Source: Acanthosepion esculentum (lineage: Eukaryota; Mollusca; Cephalopoda; Sepiida; Sepiidae). Taken from it: a DNA stretch of 64,000 bases. The DNA lies in contig CAXIWW010000817.1 in assembly GCA_964036315.1 (NCBI GenBank), positions 8,529,501 through 8,593,500 of the forward strand. The letters are read 5' to 3'. Numbering within the stretch: position 1 is the first letter of the stretch; each line of letters opens with the position of its first letter. Made by a program: the position numbers and the translations under genes. The notes under the pieces were generated by a model. That model worked only from the letters and a program-made list of their open reading frames with translations. It made no database searches and was not told the DNA's origin. Positions 24,771 to 37,665 of the stretch are shown here, piece by piece.

Positions 24771-26042
24771 CCTAGGTATGATTATAAACTACATCTGACA
24801 GCAAGGCTTCTGATCACAAAGGGTCCCAGCTAAGAGCAAATAATGACCCCCCACTAAAAAAAAACACTATGAAAGTATAAAAATACATGTTTATATAAAA
24901 ACTTGCGAACAACACCAGTTGATAGCAAAAGTGCCAACAAGACCACAGCTGATAGCAAAAGTGCCAACAGCTGATAGCAAATGTGACAACAGCTGATAGC
25001 AAAAGTGCCAACAGCTGATAGGTAAAGTGCCAACAGCTGATTGCAAAAGTTCCAACAGCTGATATCTAAAGTGCCAACAGCTGATAGCAAAAGTGCCAAC
25101 AGCTGATAGCAAAAGTGCCAACCGCACCACATTTCCAACTATTCCTAGGGATGACTATAAACTACATCTGACAGCAAGGCTTCTGATCAAGAAGGGTCCC
25201 AGCTTTGAGCAAATAGTGACCCCCCACTAAAAAAAAACACTATGAATGTATAAAAATACATGTTTATATAAAAACTTGCGAACAACACCAGTTGATAGCA
25301 AAAGTGCCAACAGCACCACAGCTGATAGCAAAAGTGCCAACAGCTGATAGCAAAAGTGCCAACAGCTGATAGCAAAAGTGCCAACAGCACCACAGTGCCA
25401 ACTAGTCCTAGGTATGATTATAAACTACATCTGACAGCAAGGCTTCTGATCACAAAGGGTCCCAGCTAAGAGCAAATAATGACCCCCCACTAAAAAAAAA
25501 CACTATGAAAGTATAAAAATACATGTTTATATAAAAACTTGCGAACAACACCAGTTGATAGCAAAAGTGCCAACAAGACCACAGCTGATAGCAAAAGTGC
25601 CAACAGCTGATAGCAAATGTGACAACAGCTAATAGCAAAAGTGCCAACAGCTGATAGGTAAAGTGCCAACAGCTGATTGCAAAAGTTCCAACAGCTGATA
25701 TCTAAAGTGCCAACAGATGATAGCAAAAGTGCCAACAGCTGATAGCAAAAGTGCCAACAGCACCACATTTCCAACTATTCCTAGGGATGACTATAAACTA
25801 CATCTGACAGCAAGGCTTCTGATCAAGAAGGGTCCCAGCTTTGAGCAAATAGTGACCCCCCACTAAAAAAAAACACTATGAATGTATAAAAATACATGTT
25901 TATATAAAAACTTGCGAACAACACCAGTTGATAGCAAAAGTGCCAACAGCACCACAGCTGATAGCAAAAGTGCCAACAGCTGATAGCAAAAGTGCCAACA
26001 GCTGATAGCAAAAGTGCCAACAGCACCACAGTGCCAACTAGT
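24771..26042 (-). repeat. Two tandem copies of a 636-bp, two-unit higher-order repeat
   Basis: Copy 1 is 24771-25406 and copy 2 is 25407-26042. Each consists of one macro-unit of about 374 bp and one of about 262 bp. Shared rare variants include AGCTAAGAGCAAATAATGACC, CAACAAGACCACAG, GATAGGTAAAGTGCC, GATATCTAAAGTGCC, CTATTCCTAGGGATGAC and GATCAAGAAGGGTCCC. The copies are almost identical; I see only isolated differences, such as AGCTAATAGC for AGCTGATAGC, AGATGATAGC for AGCTGATAGC and AACCGCACCAC for AACAGCACCAC. Confidence 0.92.
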
Positions 26043-26554
26043 CCTAGGTATGACTATAAACTACATCTGACAGCAAGGCTTCTGATCACGAAGGGTCCCA
26101 GCTATGTGCAAATAGTGACCCCCCACTAAAGAAAAAAAACACTGTGAAAGTATAAAAATACATGTTTATATAAAAACTTGCGAACAACACGAGTTGATAG
26201 CAAAAGTGCCAACAGCACCACAGCTGATAGCAAAAGTGCCAACAGCTGATAGCAAAAGTGCCAACAGCTGATAGCAAAAGTGCCAAAAGCTGATAGCAAA
26301 AGTGCCAACAGCTGATATCAAAAGTGCCAACAGCTGATAGCAAAAGTGCCAAGAGATGATACCAAAAGTGCTAAAAGCTGATAGCAAAAGTGCCAAAAGC
26401 TGATAGCAAAAGTGCCAACAGCTGATAGCAAAAGTGCCAACAGTTGATAGCAAAAGTTCCAACAGCTGATAACAAAAATGACAACAGCTGATAGCAAAAG
26501 TGCCAACAGCTGATAGCAAAAGTGCCAACAGCTGAAAGCAAAAGTGCCAACAGC

Positions 26555-29500
26555 TGATAGTAAAAGTGCCAACAGCACTACTGTGCCAACTAGTCCTAGG
26601 TATGATTATAAACTACATCAGACAGCAAGGCTTCTGATCACAAAGGGTCCCAGCTATGAGCAAATAGTGACCCCCCACTAAAAAAAAAACTATGAAAGTA
26701 TAAAAATACATGTTTATATAAAAACTTGCGAACAACACCAGTTGATAGCAAAAATGCAAACAGCACCACAGCTGATAGCAAAAGTGCCAACAGCTGATAG
26801 CAAAAGTGCCAAAAGCTGATAGCAAAAGTGCCAACACCTGATAGCAAATTTCCAACAGCTCATAGCAAAAGAGCCAACAGCTGATAGCAAAAGTGCCAAC
26901 AGCTGATAGCAAAAGTGCCAACAGCACCACAGTGCCAACTAGTCCTAGGTATGAATATAAACTACATCTGACAGCAAGGCTTCTGATCACAAAGGGTCAC
27001 AGATATGAGCAAATAGTGACCCCCCACTAAAAAAAAACACTATAAAAGTATAAATATACATGTTTATATAAAAACTTGCGAACAACACCAGTTGATAGCA
27101 AAAGTGCAAACAGCACCACAGCTGATAACAAAAGTGCCAACAGCTGATAGCAAAAGTGCCAACAGCTGATACCAAAAGTGCCAACAGTTGATAGCAAAAG
27201 TGCCAACAGATGATACCAAAAGTGCCAAAAGCTGATTGCAAAAGTGCCAAAAGCTGATAGCAAAAGTGCCAACAGCTGATAGCAAAAGTGCCAACAGCTC
27301 ATAGCAAAAGTGCCAACAGCTGATAGCAAAAGTGCCAACAGCTGATAGCAAAAGTGCCAACAGCACCACAGTGCCAAATAATCCTAGGTATGACTATAAA
27401 CTACATCTGACAGCAAGGCTTCTGGTCACAAAGGGTCCCAGCTATGAGCAAATAGTGACCCCCCACTAAAAAAAAAACACAATGAAAGTATAAAAATACA
27501 TGTTTATATAAAAACTTGCGAACAACACCAGTTGATAGCAAAAGTGCCAACAGCACCAGAGCTGATAGCGAAAGTGCCAACCGCTGATAGCTAAAGTGTC
27601 AACAGCTGATAGCAAAAGTGCCAGCAGCTGATAGCAAAAGTGCCAACAGCTGATAGCAAAAGTGCCAACAGCACAACAGTGCCAACTAGTCCTAGGTATG
27701 ACTATAAACTACATCTAACAGCAAGGCTTCTGATCACAAAGGGTCCCAGCTATGAGCAAATAGTTACCCCCCACTAAAAAAAAAACACTGTGAAAATATA
27801 AAAATACATGTTTATATAAAAACTTGCGAACAACACCAGTTGATACCAAAAGTGCAAACAGCACCACAGCTGATAGCAAAAGTGCCAACAGCTGATAGCA
27901 AAAGTGCCAACAACTGATAGCAAAAGTGCATAAAGCTGATAGCAAAAGTGCCAACAGCTGATAGCAAAAGTGCCAACAGCACCACAGTGCCAACTAGTCC
28001 TTGGTATGACTATAAACTACATCTGACAGCAAGGCTTCTGATCACGAAGGGTCCCAGCTATGAGCAAATATTGACACCCCACTAAAAAAAAAAACACTTT
28101 GAAAATATAAAAATACATGTTTATATAAAAACTTGCGAACAACACCAGTTGATAGCAAAAGTGCCAACAGCACCACAGCTGATAGCAAAAGTGCCAACAG
28201 CTGATAGCAAAAGTGCCAACAGCTGATAGCAAAAGTGCCAAAAGCTGATAGCAAAAGTGCCAACATCTGATATCAAAAGTGCCAACAGCTGATAGCAAAA
28301 GTGCCAACAGATGATACCAAAAGTGCTAAAAGCTGATAGCAAAAGTGCCAAAAGCTGATAGCAAAAGTGCCAACAGCTGATAGCAAAAGTGCCAACAGTT
28401 GATAGCAAAAGTTCCAACAGCTGATAACAAAAATGCCAACAGCTGATAGCAAAAGTTCCAACAGAGGATAGCAAAAGTGCCAACAGCGCCACAGTGCCAA
28501 CTAGTCCAAGGTATGACTATAAACTACATCTGACAGCAAGGCTTCTGATCACAAAGGGTCCCATCTATGAGCAAAAAGTGACCCCCCACTGAAAAAAAAT
28601 ACTATGAATGTATGAAAATACATGTTTTTATTAAGACTTGCGAACAACACCAGTTGATAGCAAAAGTGCCAACAGCACCACAGCCTATAGCAAAAGTGCC
28701 AACAGCTGATAGCAAAAGTGCCAACAGCTTATAGCAAAACTGCCAACAGCTGATAGCAAAATTGCCAAGAGCACCACATTGCCAACTAGTCCTAGGTATG
28801 ACTATAAACTACATCTGACAGCAAGGCTTCTGATCACAAAGGGTCCCAGATCTGAGCAAATAGTGACCCCCCACTAAAAAAAAACAATATGAATGTATAA
28901 AAATACATGTTTATATAAAAACTTGCGAACAACACCAGTTGATAGCAAAAGTGCCAACAGCACCACAGCTGATAGCAAAAGTGCCAACATCTGATAGCAA
29001 AACTGCCAACAGCTGATAGCAATAGTGCCAACAGCACCACAGTGCCAACTAGTCCTAGGTATGACTATAAACTACATCTGACAGCAAGCCTTCTGATCAC
29101 AAAGGGTCCCAGCTATGAGCAAATAGTGACCCCACACTAAAAAAAAAAACACTATGAATGTATAAAAATACATGTTTATATAAAAACGTGCTAACAACAT
29201 CAGTTGATAGCAAAAGTGCCAACAGCACCACAGCTGATAGCAAAAGTGCCAACAGCTGATAGCAAAAGTGACAACAGCTGATAGCAAAAGTGCCAAAAGC
29301 TGATAGCATAAGTGCCAACAGCTGATACCAAAAGTGACAACAGCTGATAGCAAAAGTGCCAACAGCTGATAGCAAAAGTGCCAACAGCTGATACCAAAAC
29401 TGCAAAAAGCTGATAGCAAAAGTGCCAACAGCTGATACCAAAAGTTCCAAAAGCTGATAGCAAAAGTGCCAACAGCTGATAGCAAAAGTGCCAACAGCTG

Positions 29501-30970
29501 TTAGCAAAAGTGCCAAACGCACCACAGTGCCAATTAGTCCTAGGTATGACTAGAAACTACATCTGACAGCAACGCTTCTGATCACAAAGGGTCCCAGCTA
29601 CGAGCAAATAGTGAACCCCCACTATAAAAAAACACTATGAAAGTATAATAATTCATGTTTATATAAAAACTTGCGAACAACACCAGTTGATAGCAAAAGT
29701 GCTAACAGCTGATAGCGAAAGTGCCAAAAGCTGATAGCAAACGTGCCAACAGCTGATAGCAAAAGTGCCAGCAGCTGATAGCAAAAGTGCCAACAGCTGA
29801 TAGCAAAAGTGCCAACAGCACCACAGTGCCAACTAGTCCTAGGTATGACTATAAACTAGATCTGACAGCAAGGCTTCTGATCACAAAGGGTCCCAGCTAT
29901 GAGCAAATAGTGACCCCCCACTAAAAAAAACACTATGAAAGAATAAAAATACATGTTTATATAAAAACTTGCGAACAACACCAGTTGATAGCAAAAGTGC
30001 CAACAGCACCACAGCTGATAGCAAAAGTGCCAACAGCTGATAGCAAAAGTGCCAACAGCTGATAGCAAAAGTGCCAAACGCACCACAGTGCCAACAAGTC
30101 CTAGGTATGACTATAAACTACATCCGACAGCAAGGCTTCTGATCACAAAGGGTCCCAGCTATGAGCAAATAGTGAACCCCCACTATAAAAAAACACTATG
30201 AAAGCATAAAAATTCATATTTATATAAAAACTTGTGAACAACACCAGTTGATAGCAAAAGTGCCAACAGCTCATAGCAAAAGTGCCAAAACTGATAGCAA
30301 AAATGCCAACAGCTGATAGCAAAAGTGCCAGCAGCTGATAGCAAAAGTGCCAACAGCTGATAGCAAAAGTGCCAACAGCAACACAGCTGATAGCAAAAGT
30401 GCCAACAGCTGATAGCCAATGTGCCAACAGCTGATAGCAAAAGTGCCAACAGCTGATAGAAAAAGTGCCAAAACTGATACAAAAGTGCCAAAAGCTGATA
30501 CCAAAAGTGCCAACAGCTGATAGCAAAAGTGCCAACAGCTGATAGCAAAAGTGGCAACAGCTGATACCAAATGTGCCGAAATCTGATAGCAAAAGTGCCA
30601 ACTGCTGATAGCAAGAGTGCCAAAAGCTGATAGCAAATGTGCCAACAGCTGATAGCAAAAGTGCCAACAGCACCACATTGCCAACTACTCGTAGGTATGA
30701 CTATAAACTACATCTGACAGCACGGCTTCTGATCACAAAGGGTCCCAGCTATGAGCAAATAGTGACCCCCCACTAAAAAAAAAACACTATGAATGTATAA
30801 AAATACATATTTATATAAAAACTTGCGAACAACACCAGTTGGTAGCAAAAGTGGCAACAGCACCACAGCTGATAGCAAATGTGCCAACAGCTCATAGCAA
30901 AAGTGCCAACAGCTGATAGCAAAAGTGCCAACAGCTCATAGCAAAAGTGCCAACAGCACCGCATTGCCAA
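26555..30970 (-). repeat. Higher-order segment, copy I
   Basis: About 12 macro-units of 348, 440, 307, 305, 510, 286, 262, 484, 300, 265, 588 and 286 bp. The unit-length series and the linked variants recur in copy III (from about 33000). Its second half recurs in copy II (30975-33000). The 484-bp unit at 29053-29537 looks like a fusion of two units that are separate in copy III (35693-36025 and 36025-36402), with about 225 bp deleted, that is one spacer plus a few 22-mers. Confidence 0.88.
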
Positions 30971-30974
30971 CTAG

Positions 30975-33000
30975 TCCTATTTATGACTATAAACTACATC
31001 TGACAGCAAGGCTTCTGATCACAAAGGGTCCCATCTATGAGCAAAAAGTGACCCCCCACTGAAAAAAAATACTATGAATGTATGAAAATACATGTTTTTA
31101 TTAAGACTTGCGAACAACACCAGTTGATAGCAAAAGTGCCAACAGCACCACAGCCTATAGCAAAAGTGCCAACAGCTGATAGCAAAAGTGCCAACAGCTT
31201 ATAGCAAAACTGCCAACAGCTGATAGCAAAAGTGCCAAGAGCACCACATTGCCAACTAGTCCTAGGTATGACTATAAACTACATCTGACAGCAAGGCTTC
31301 TGATCACAAAGGGTCCCAGATCTGAGCAAATAGTGACCCCCCACTAAAAAAAAACAATATGAATGTATAAAAATACATGTTTATATAAAAACTTGCGAAC
31401 AACACCAGTTGATAGCAAAAGTGCCAACAGCACCACAGCTGATAGCAAAAGTGCCAACATCTGATAGCAAAACTGCCAACAGCTGATAGCAATAGTGCCA
31501 ACAGCACCACAGTGCCAACTAGTCCTAGGTATGACTATAAACTACATCTGACAGCAAGCCTTCTGATCACAAAGGGTCCCAGCTATGAGCAAATAGTGAC
31601 CCCACACTAAAAAAAAAAACACTATGAATGTATAAAAATACATGTTTATATAAAAACGTGCTAACAACATCAGTTGATAGCAAAAGTGCCAACAGCACCA
31701 CAGCTGATAGCAAAAGTGCCAACAGCTGATAGCAAAAGTGACAACAGCTGATAGCAAAAGTGCCAAAAGCTGATAGCAAAAGTGCCAACAGCTGATAGCA
31801 AAAGTGCCAACAGCTGATAGCAAAAGTGCCAAGAGCACCACAGTGCCAACTAGTCCTAGGTATGACTATAAACTACATCTGACAGCAAGGCTTCTGATCA
31901 CAAAGGATCCCAGCTATGAGCAAATAGTGACCCCCCACTAAAAAAAACCCACTATGAAAGTATAAAAATACATGTTTATATAAAAACTTGCGAACAACAC
32001 CAGTTGATAGCAAAAGTGCCAACAGCACCACAGCTGATAGCAAAAGTGCCAACAGCTGATAGCAAAAGTGCCAACAGCTGATACCAAAACTGCAAAAAGC
32101 TGATAGCAAAAGTGCCAACAGCTGATACCAAAAGTGCCAAACTGATAGCAAAAGTGCCAACATCTGATAGCAAAAGTGCCAACAGCTGATAGCAAAAGTG
32201 CCAAACGCACCACAGTGCCAACAAGTCCTAGGTATGACTATAAACTACATCCGACAGCAAGGCTTCTGATCACAAAGGGTCCCAGCTATGAGCAAATAGT
32301 GAACCCCCACTATAAAAAAACACTATGAAAGTATAAAAATTCATATTTATATAAAAACTTGTGAACAACACCAGTTGATAGCAAAAGTGCCAAAACTGAT
32401 AGCAAAAATGCCAACAGCTGATAGCAAAAGTGCCAGCAGCTGATAGCAAAAGTGCCAACAGCTGATAGCAAAAGTGCCAACAGCAACACAGCTGATAGCA
32501 AAAGTGCCAACAGCTGATAGCCAATGTGCCAACAGCTGATAGCAAAAGTGCCAACAGCTGATAGAAAAAGTGCCAAAACTGATACAAAAGTGCCAAAAGC
32601 TGATACCAAAAGTGCCAACAGCTGATAGCAAAAGTGCCAACAGCTGATAGCAAAAGTGGCAACAGCTGATACCAAATGTGCCGAAATCTGATAGCAAAAG
32701 TGCCAACTGCTGATAGCAAGAGTGCCAAAAGCTGATAGCAAATGTGCCAACAGCTGATAGCAAAAGTGCCAACAGCACCACATTGCCAACTACTCGTAGG
32801 TATGACTATAAACTACATCTGACAGCACGGCTTCTGATCACAAAGGGTCCCAGCTATGAGCAAATAGTGACCCCCCACTAAAAAAAAAACACTATGAATG
32901 TATAAAAATACATATTTATATAAAAACTTGCGAACAACACCAGTTGGTAGCAAAAGTGGCAACAGCACCACAGCTGATAGCAAATGTGCCAACAGCTGAT
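30975..33000 (-). repeat. Higher-order segment, copy II (partial, mosaic)
   Basis: Matches copy I from 28505 at an offset of 2470 bp (the CATGTTTTTATTAAG spacer variant is at 28621 and 31091). Later it matches 30102-30970 at an offset of about 2110-2127 bp, including the tract with GCCAAAACTGATAC. The unit at 31853-32225 combines the left part of one copy III unit and the right part of another. Two units present in copy I (29537-30102) are missing. It ends abruptly near 33000. Confidence 0.85.
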
Positions 33001-36000
33001 AGTAAAAGTGCCAACAGCACTACTGTGCCAACTAGTCCTAGGTATGATTATAAACTACATCAGACAGCAAGGCTTCTGATCACAAAGGGTCCCAGCTATG
33101 AGCAAATAGTGACCCCCCACTAAAAAAAAAACTATGAAAGTATAAAAATACATGTTTATATAAAAACTTGCGAACAACACCAGTTGATAGCAAAAATGCA
33201 AACAGCACCACAGCTGATAGCAAAAGTGCCAACAGCTGATAGCAAAAGTGCCAAAAGCTGATAGCAAAAGTGCCAACACCTGATAGCAAATTTCCAACAG
33301 CTCATAGCAAAAGAGCCAACAGCTGATAGCAAAAGTGCCAACAGCTGATAGCAAAAGTGCCAACAGCACCACAGTGCCAACTAGTCCTAGGTATGAATAT
33401 AAACTACATCTGACAGCAAGGCTTCTGATCACAAAGGGTCACAGATATGAGCAAATAGTGACCCCCCACTAAAAAAAAACACTATAAAAGTATAAATATA
33501 CATGTTTATATAAAAACTTGCGAACAACACCAGTTGATAGCAAAAGTGCAAACAGCACCACAGCTGATAACAAAAGTGCCAACAGCTGATAGCAAAAGTG
33601 CCAACAGCTGATACCAAAAGTGCCAACAGTTGATAGCAAAAGTGCCAACAGATGATACCAAAAGTGCCAAAAGCTTATTGCAAAAGTGCCAAAAGCTGAT
33701 AGCAAAAGTGCCAACAGCTGATAGCAAAAGTGCCAACAGCTCATAGCAAAAGTGCCAACAGCTGATAGCAAAAGTGCCAACAGCTGATAGCAAAAGTGCC
33801 AACAGCACCACAGTGCCAAATAATCCTAGGTATGACTATAAACTACATCTGACAGCAAGGCTTCTGGTCACAAAGGGTCCCAGCTATGAGCAAATAGTGA
33901 CCCCCCACTAAAAAAAAAACACAATGAAAGTATAAAAATACATGTTTATATAAAAACTTGCGAACAACACCAGTTGATAGCAAAAGTGCCAACAGCACCA
34001 GAGCTGATAGCGAAAGTGCCAACCGCTGATAGCTAAAGTGTCAACAGCTGATAGCAAAAGTGCCAGCAGTTGATAGCAAAACTGCCAACAGCTGATAGCA
34101 AAAGTGCCAACAGCACAACAGTGCCAACTAGTCCTAGGTATGACTATAAACTACATCTAACAGCAAGGCTTCTGATCACAAAGGGTCCCAGCTATGAGCA
34201 AATAGTTACCCCCCACTAAAAAAAAAACACTGTGAAAATATAAAAATACATGTTTATATAAAAACTTGCGAACAACACCAGTTGATACCAAAAGTGCAAA
34301 CAGCACCACAGCTGATAGCAAAAGTGCAAACAGGTGATAGCAAAAGTGCCAACAGCACCACAGTGCCAACTAGTCCTTGGTATGACTATAAACTACATCT
34401 GACAGCAAGGCTTCTGATCACGAAGGGTCCCAGCTATGAGCAAATATTGACCCCCCACTAAAAAAAAAAACACTTTGAAAATATAAAAATACATGTTTAT
34501 ATAAAAACTTGCGAACAACACCAGTTGATAGCAAAAGTGCCAACAGCACCACAGCTGATAGCAAAAGTGCCAACAGCTGATAGCAAAAGTGCCAACAGCT
34601 GATAGCAAAAGTGCCAAAAGCTGATAGCAAAAGTGCCAACATCTGATACCAAAAGTGCCAACAGCTGATAGCAAAAGTGCCAACAGATGATACCAAAAGT
34701 GCTAAAAGCTGATAGCAAAAGTGACAAAAGCTGATAGCAAAAGTGCCAACAGCTGATAGCAAAAGTGCCAACAGCTGATAGCAAAAGTGCCAACAGCTGA
34801 TAACAAAAATGCCAACAGCTGATAGCAAAAGTGCCAACAGCGGATAGCAAAAGTGCCAACAACGCCACAGTGCCAACTAGTCCTAGGTATGACTATAAAC
34901 TACATCTGACAGCAAGGCTTCTGATCACAAAGGGTGCAAGCTATGAGCAAATAGTGACCCCCCACTAAAAAAAAAATCTATGAATGTAAAAAAATACATG
35001 TTTATATAAAAACTTGCGAACAACACCAGTTGATAGCAAAAATGCAAACAGCACCACAGCTGATAGCAAAAGTGCCAACAGCTGATAGCAAAAGTGCCAA
35101 CAGCTCATAGCAAAAGTGCCAACAGCACCGCATTGCCAACTAGTCCTATTTATGACTATAAACTACATCTGACACCAAGGCTTCTGATCACAAAGGGTCC
35201 CAGCTATGAGCAAATAGTGACCCCCCACTGAAAAAAAAATACTATGAATGTATGAAAATACATGTTTTTATTAAGACTTGCGAACAACACCAGTTGATAG
35301 CAAAAGTGCCAACAGCACCACAGCCTATAGCAAAAGTGCCAACAGCTGATAGCAAAAGTGCCAACAGCTTATAGCAAAACTGCCAACAGCTGATAGCAAA
35401 AGTGCCAAGAGCACCACATTGCCAACTAGTCCTAGGAATGACTATAAACTACATCTGACAGCAAGGCTTCTGATCACAAAGGGTCCCAGATCTGAGGAAA
35501 TAGTGACCCCCCACTAAAAAAAAACAATATGAATGTATAAAAATACATGTTTATATAAAAACTTGCGAACAACACCAGTTGATAGCAAAAGTGCCAACAG
35601 CACCACAGCTGATAGCAAAAGTGCGAACATCTGATAGCAAAACTGCCAACAGCTGATAGCAATAGTGCCAACAGCACCACAGTGCCAACTAGTCCTAGGT
35701 ATGACTATAAACTACATCTGACAGCAAGCCTTCTGATCACAAAGGGTCCCAGCTATGAGCAAATAGTGACCCCACACTAAAAAAAAAAACACTATGAATG
35801 TATAAAAATACATGTTTATATAAAAACGTGCTAACAACATCAGTTGATAGCAAAAGTGCCAACAGCACCACAGCTGATAGCAAAAGTGCCAACAGCTGAT
35901 AGCAAAAGTGACAACAGCTGATAGCAAAAGTGCCAAAAGCTGATAGCAAAAGTGCCAACAGCTGATAATCAAAAGTGCCAACAGCTGATAGCAAAAGTGC

Positions 36001-37100
36001 CAAGAGCACCACAGTGCCAACTAGTCCTAGGTATGACTATAAACTACATCTGACAGCAAGGCTTCTGATCACAAAGGATCCCAGCTATTAGCAAATAGTG
36101 ACCCCCCACTAAAAAAAAACCACTATGAAAGTATAAAAATACATGTTTATATAAAAACTTGCGAACAACACCAGTTGATAGCAAAAGTGCCAACAGCACC
36201 ACAGCTGATAGCAAAAGTGCCAACAGCTGATAGCAAAAGTGCCAACAGCTGATACCAAAACTGCAAAAAGCTGATAGCAAAAGTGCCAACAGCTGATACC
36301 AAAAGTTCCAAAAGCTGATAGCAAAAGTGCCAACAGCTGATAGCAAAAGTGCCAACAGCTGTTAGCAAAAGTGCCAAACGCACCACAGTGCCAACTAGTC
36401 CTAGGTATGACTAGAAACTACATCTGACAACAAGGCTTCTGATCACAAAGGGTCCCAGCTACGAGCAAATAGTGACCCCCCACTATAAAAAAACACTATG
36501 AAAGTATAATAATTCATGTTTATATAAAAACTTGCGAACAACACCAGTTGATAGCAAAAGTGCTAACAGCTGATAGCGAAAGTGCCAAAAGCTGATAGCA
36601 AACGTGCCAACAGCTGATAGCAAAAGTGCCAGCAGCTGATAGCAAAAGTGCCAACAGCTGATAGCAAAAGTGCCAACAGCACCACAGTGCCAACTAGTCC
36701 TAGGTATGACTATAAACTAGATCTGACAGCAAGGCTTCTGATCACAAAGGGTCCCAGCTATGAGCAAATAGTGACCCCCCACTAAAAAAAAACACTATGA
36801 AAGAATAAAAATACATGTTTATATAAAAACTTGCGAACAACACCAGTTGATAGCAAAAGTGCCAACAGCACCACATCTGATAGCAAAAGTGCCAACAGCT
36901 GATAGCAAAAGTGCCAACAGCTGATACCAAAACTGCAAAAAGCTGATAGCAAAAGTGCCAACAGCTGATACCAAAAGTGCCAAACTGATAGCAAAAGTGC
37001 CAACAGCTGATAGCAAAAGTGCCAACAGCTGATAGCAAAAGTGCCAAACGCACCACAGTGCCAACAAGTCCTAGGTATGACTATAAACTACATCCGACAG
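33000..37100 (-). repeat. Higher-order segment, copy III
   Basis: Begins with GCTGATAGTAAAAGTGCC and CAGCACTACTGTGCC, identical to the start of copy I at 26555. It follows copy I at an offset of 6442 bp, then about 6379, 6640, 6865 and 6963 bp as units are gained or lost. Over 33055-33830 it is nearly identical to copy I (visible differences are single bases, such as AGCTTATTGC at 33673 for AGCTGATTGC). The unit lengths are 348, 441, 305, 244, 509, 266, 282, 262, 332, 377, 298 and 365 bp. Confidence 0.88.
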
Positions 37101-37209
37101 CAAGGCTTCTGATCACAAAGGGTCCCAGCTATGAGCAAATAGTGAACCCCCACTATAAAAAAACACTATGAAAGTATAAAAATTCATATTTATATAAAAA
37201 CTTGTGAAC

Positions 37210-37665
37210 AACACCAGTTGATAGCAAAAGTGCCAACAGCTCATAGCAAAAGTGCCAAAACTGATAGCAAAAATGCCAACAGCTGATAGCAAAAGTGCCA
37301 GCAGCTGATAGCAAAAGTGCCAACAGCTGATAGCAAAAGTGCCAACAGCAACACAGCTGATAGCAAAAGTGCCAACAGCTGATAGCAAAATTGCCAACAG
37401 CTGATAGCAAAAGTGCCAACAGCTGATACCAAAAGTGCCAAAAGCTGATAGCAAAAGTGCCAACAGCTGATAGCAAAAGTGCCAACAGCTGATAGCAAAA
37501 GTGCCAAAAGATGATACCAAAGTGCCAACAGCTGATAGCAAAATTGCCAACGGCTGATAGCAAAAGTGCCAACAGCTGATAGCAAAAGCGCCAAAAGCTG
37601 ATAGCAAAAGTGCCAACAGCTGATAGCAAAAGTGCCAACAGCTAATAGCAAAAGTGCCAACACCA
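37210..37665 (-). repeat. Long inverted 22-mer tract, about 20 units, with a hybrid structure
   Basis: Its right-hand side as read in the array direction is unlike copies I and II, while the left third (37201-37380) is shared with 30235-30415 (GCTCATAGC, CCAAAACTGATAGC, GCAACACAGC). The rest carries AGATGATACCAAAGTGCC near 37509, a relative of the signature unit. It therefore looks like an exchange product between a copy I/II tract and another long tract. Confidence 0.8.
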
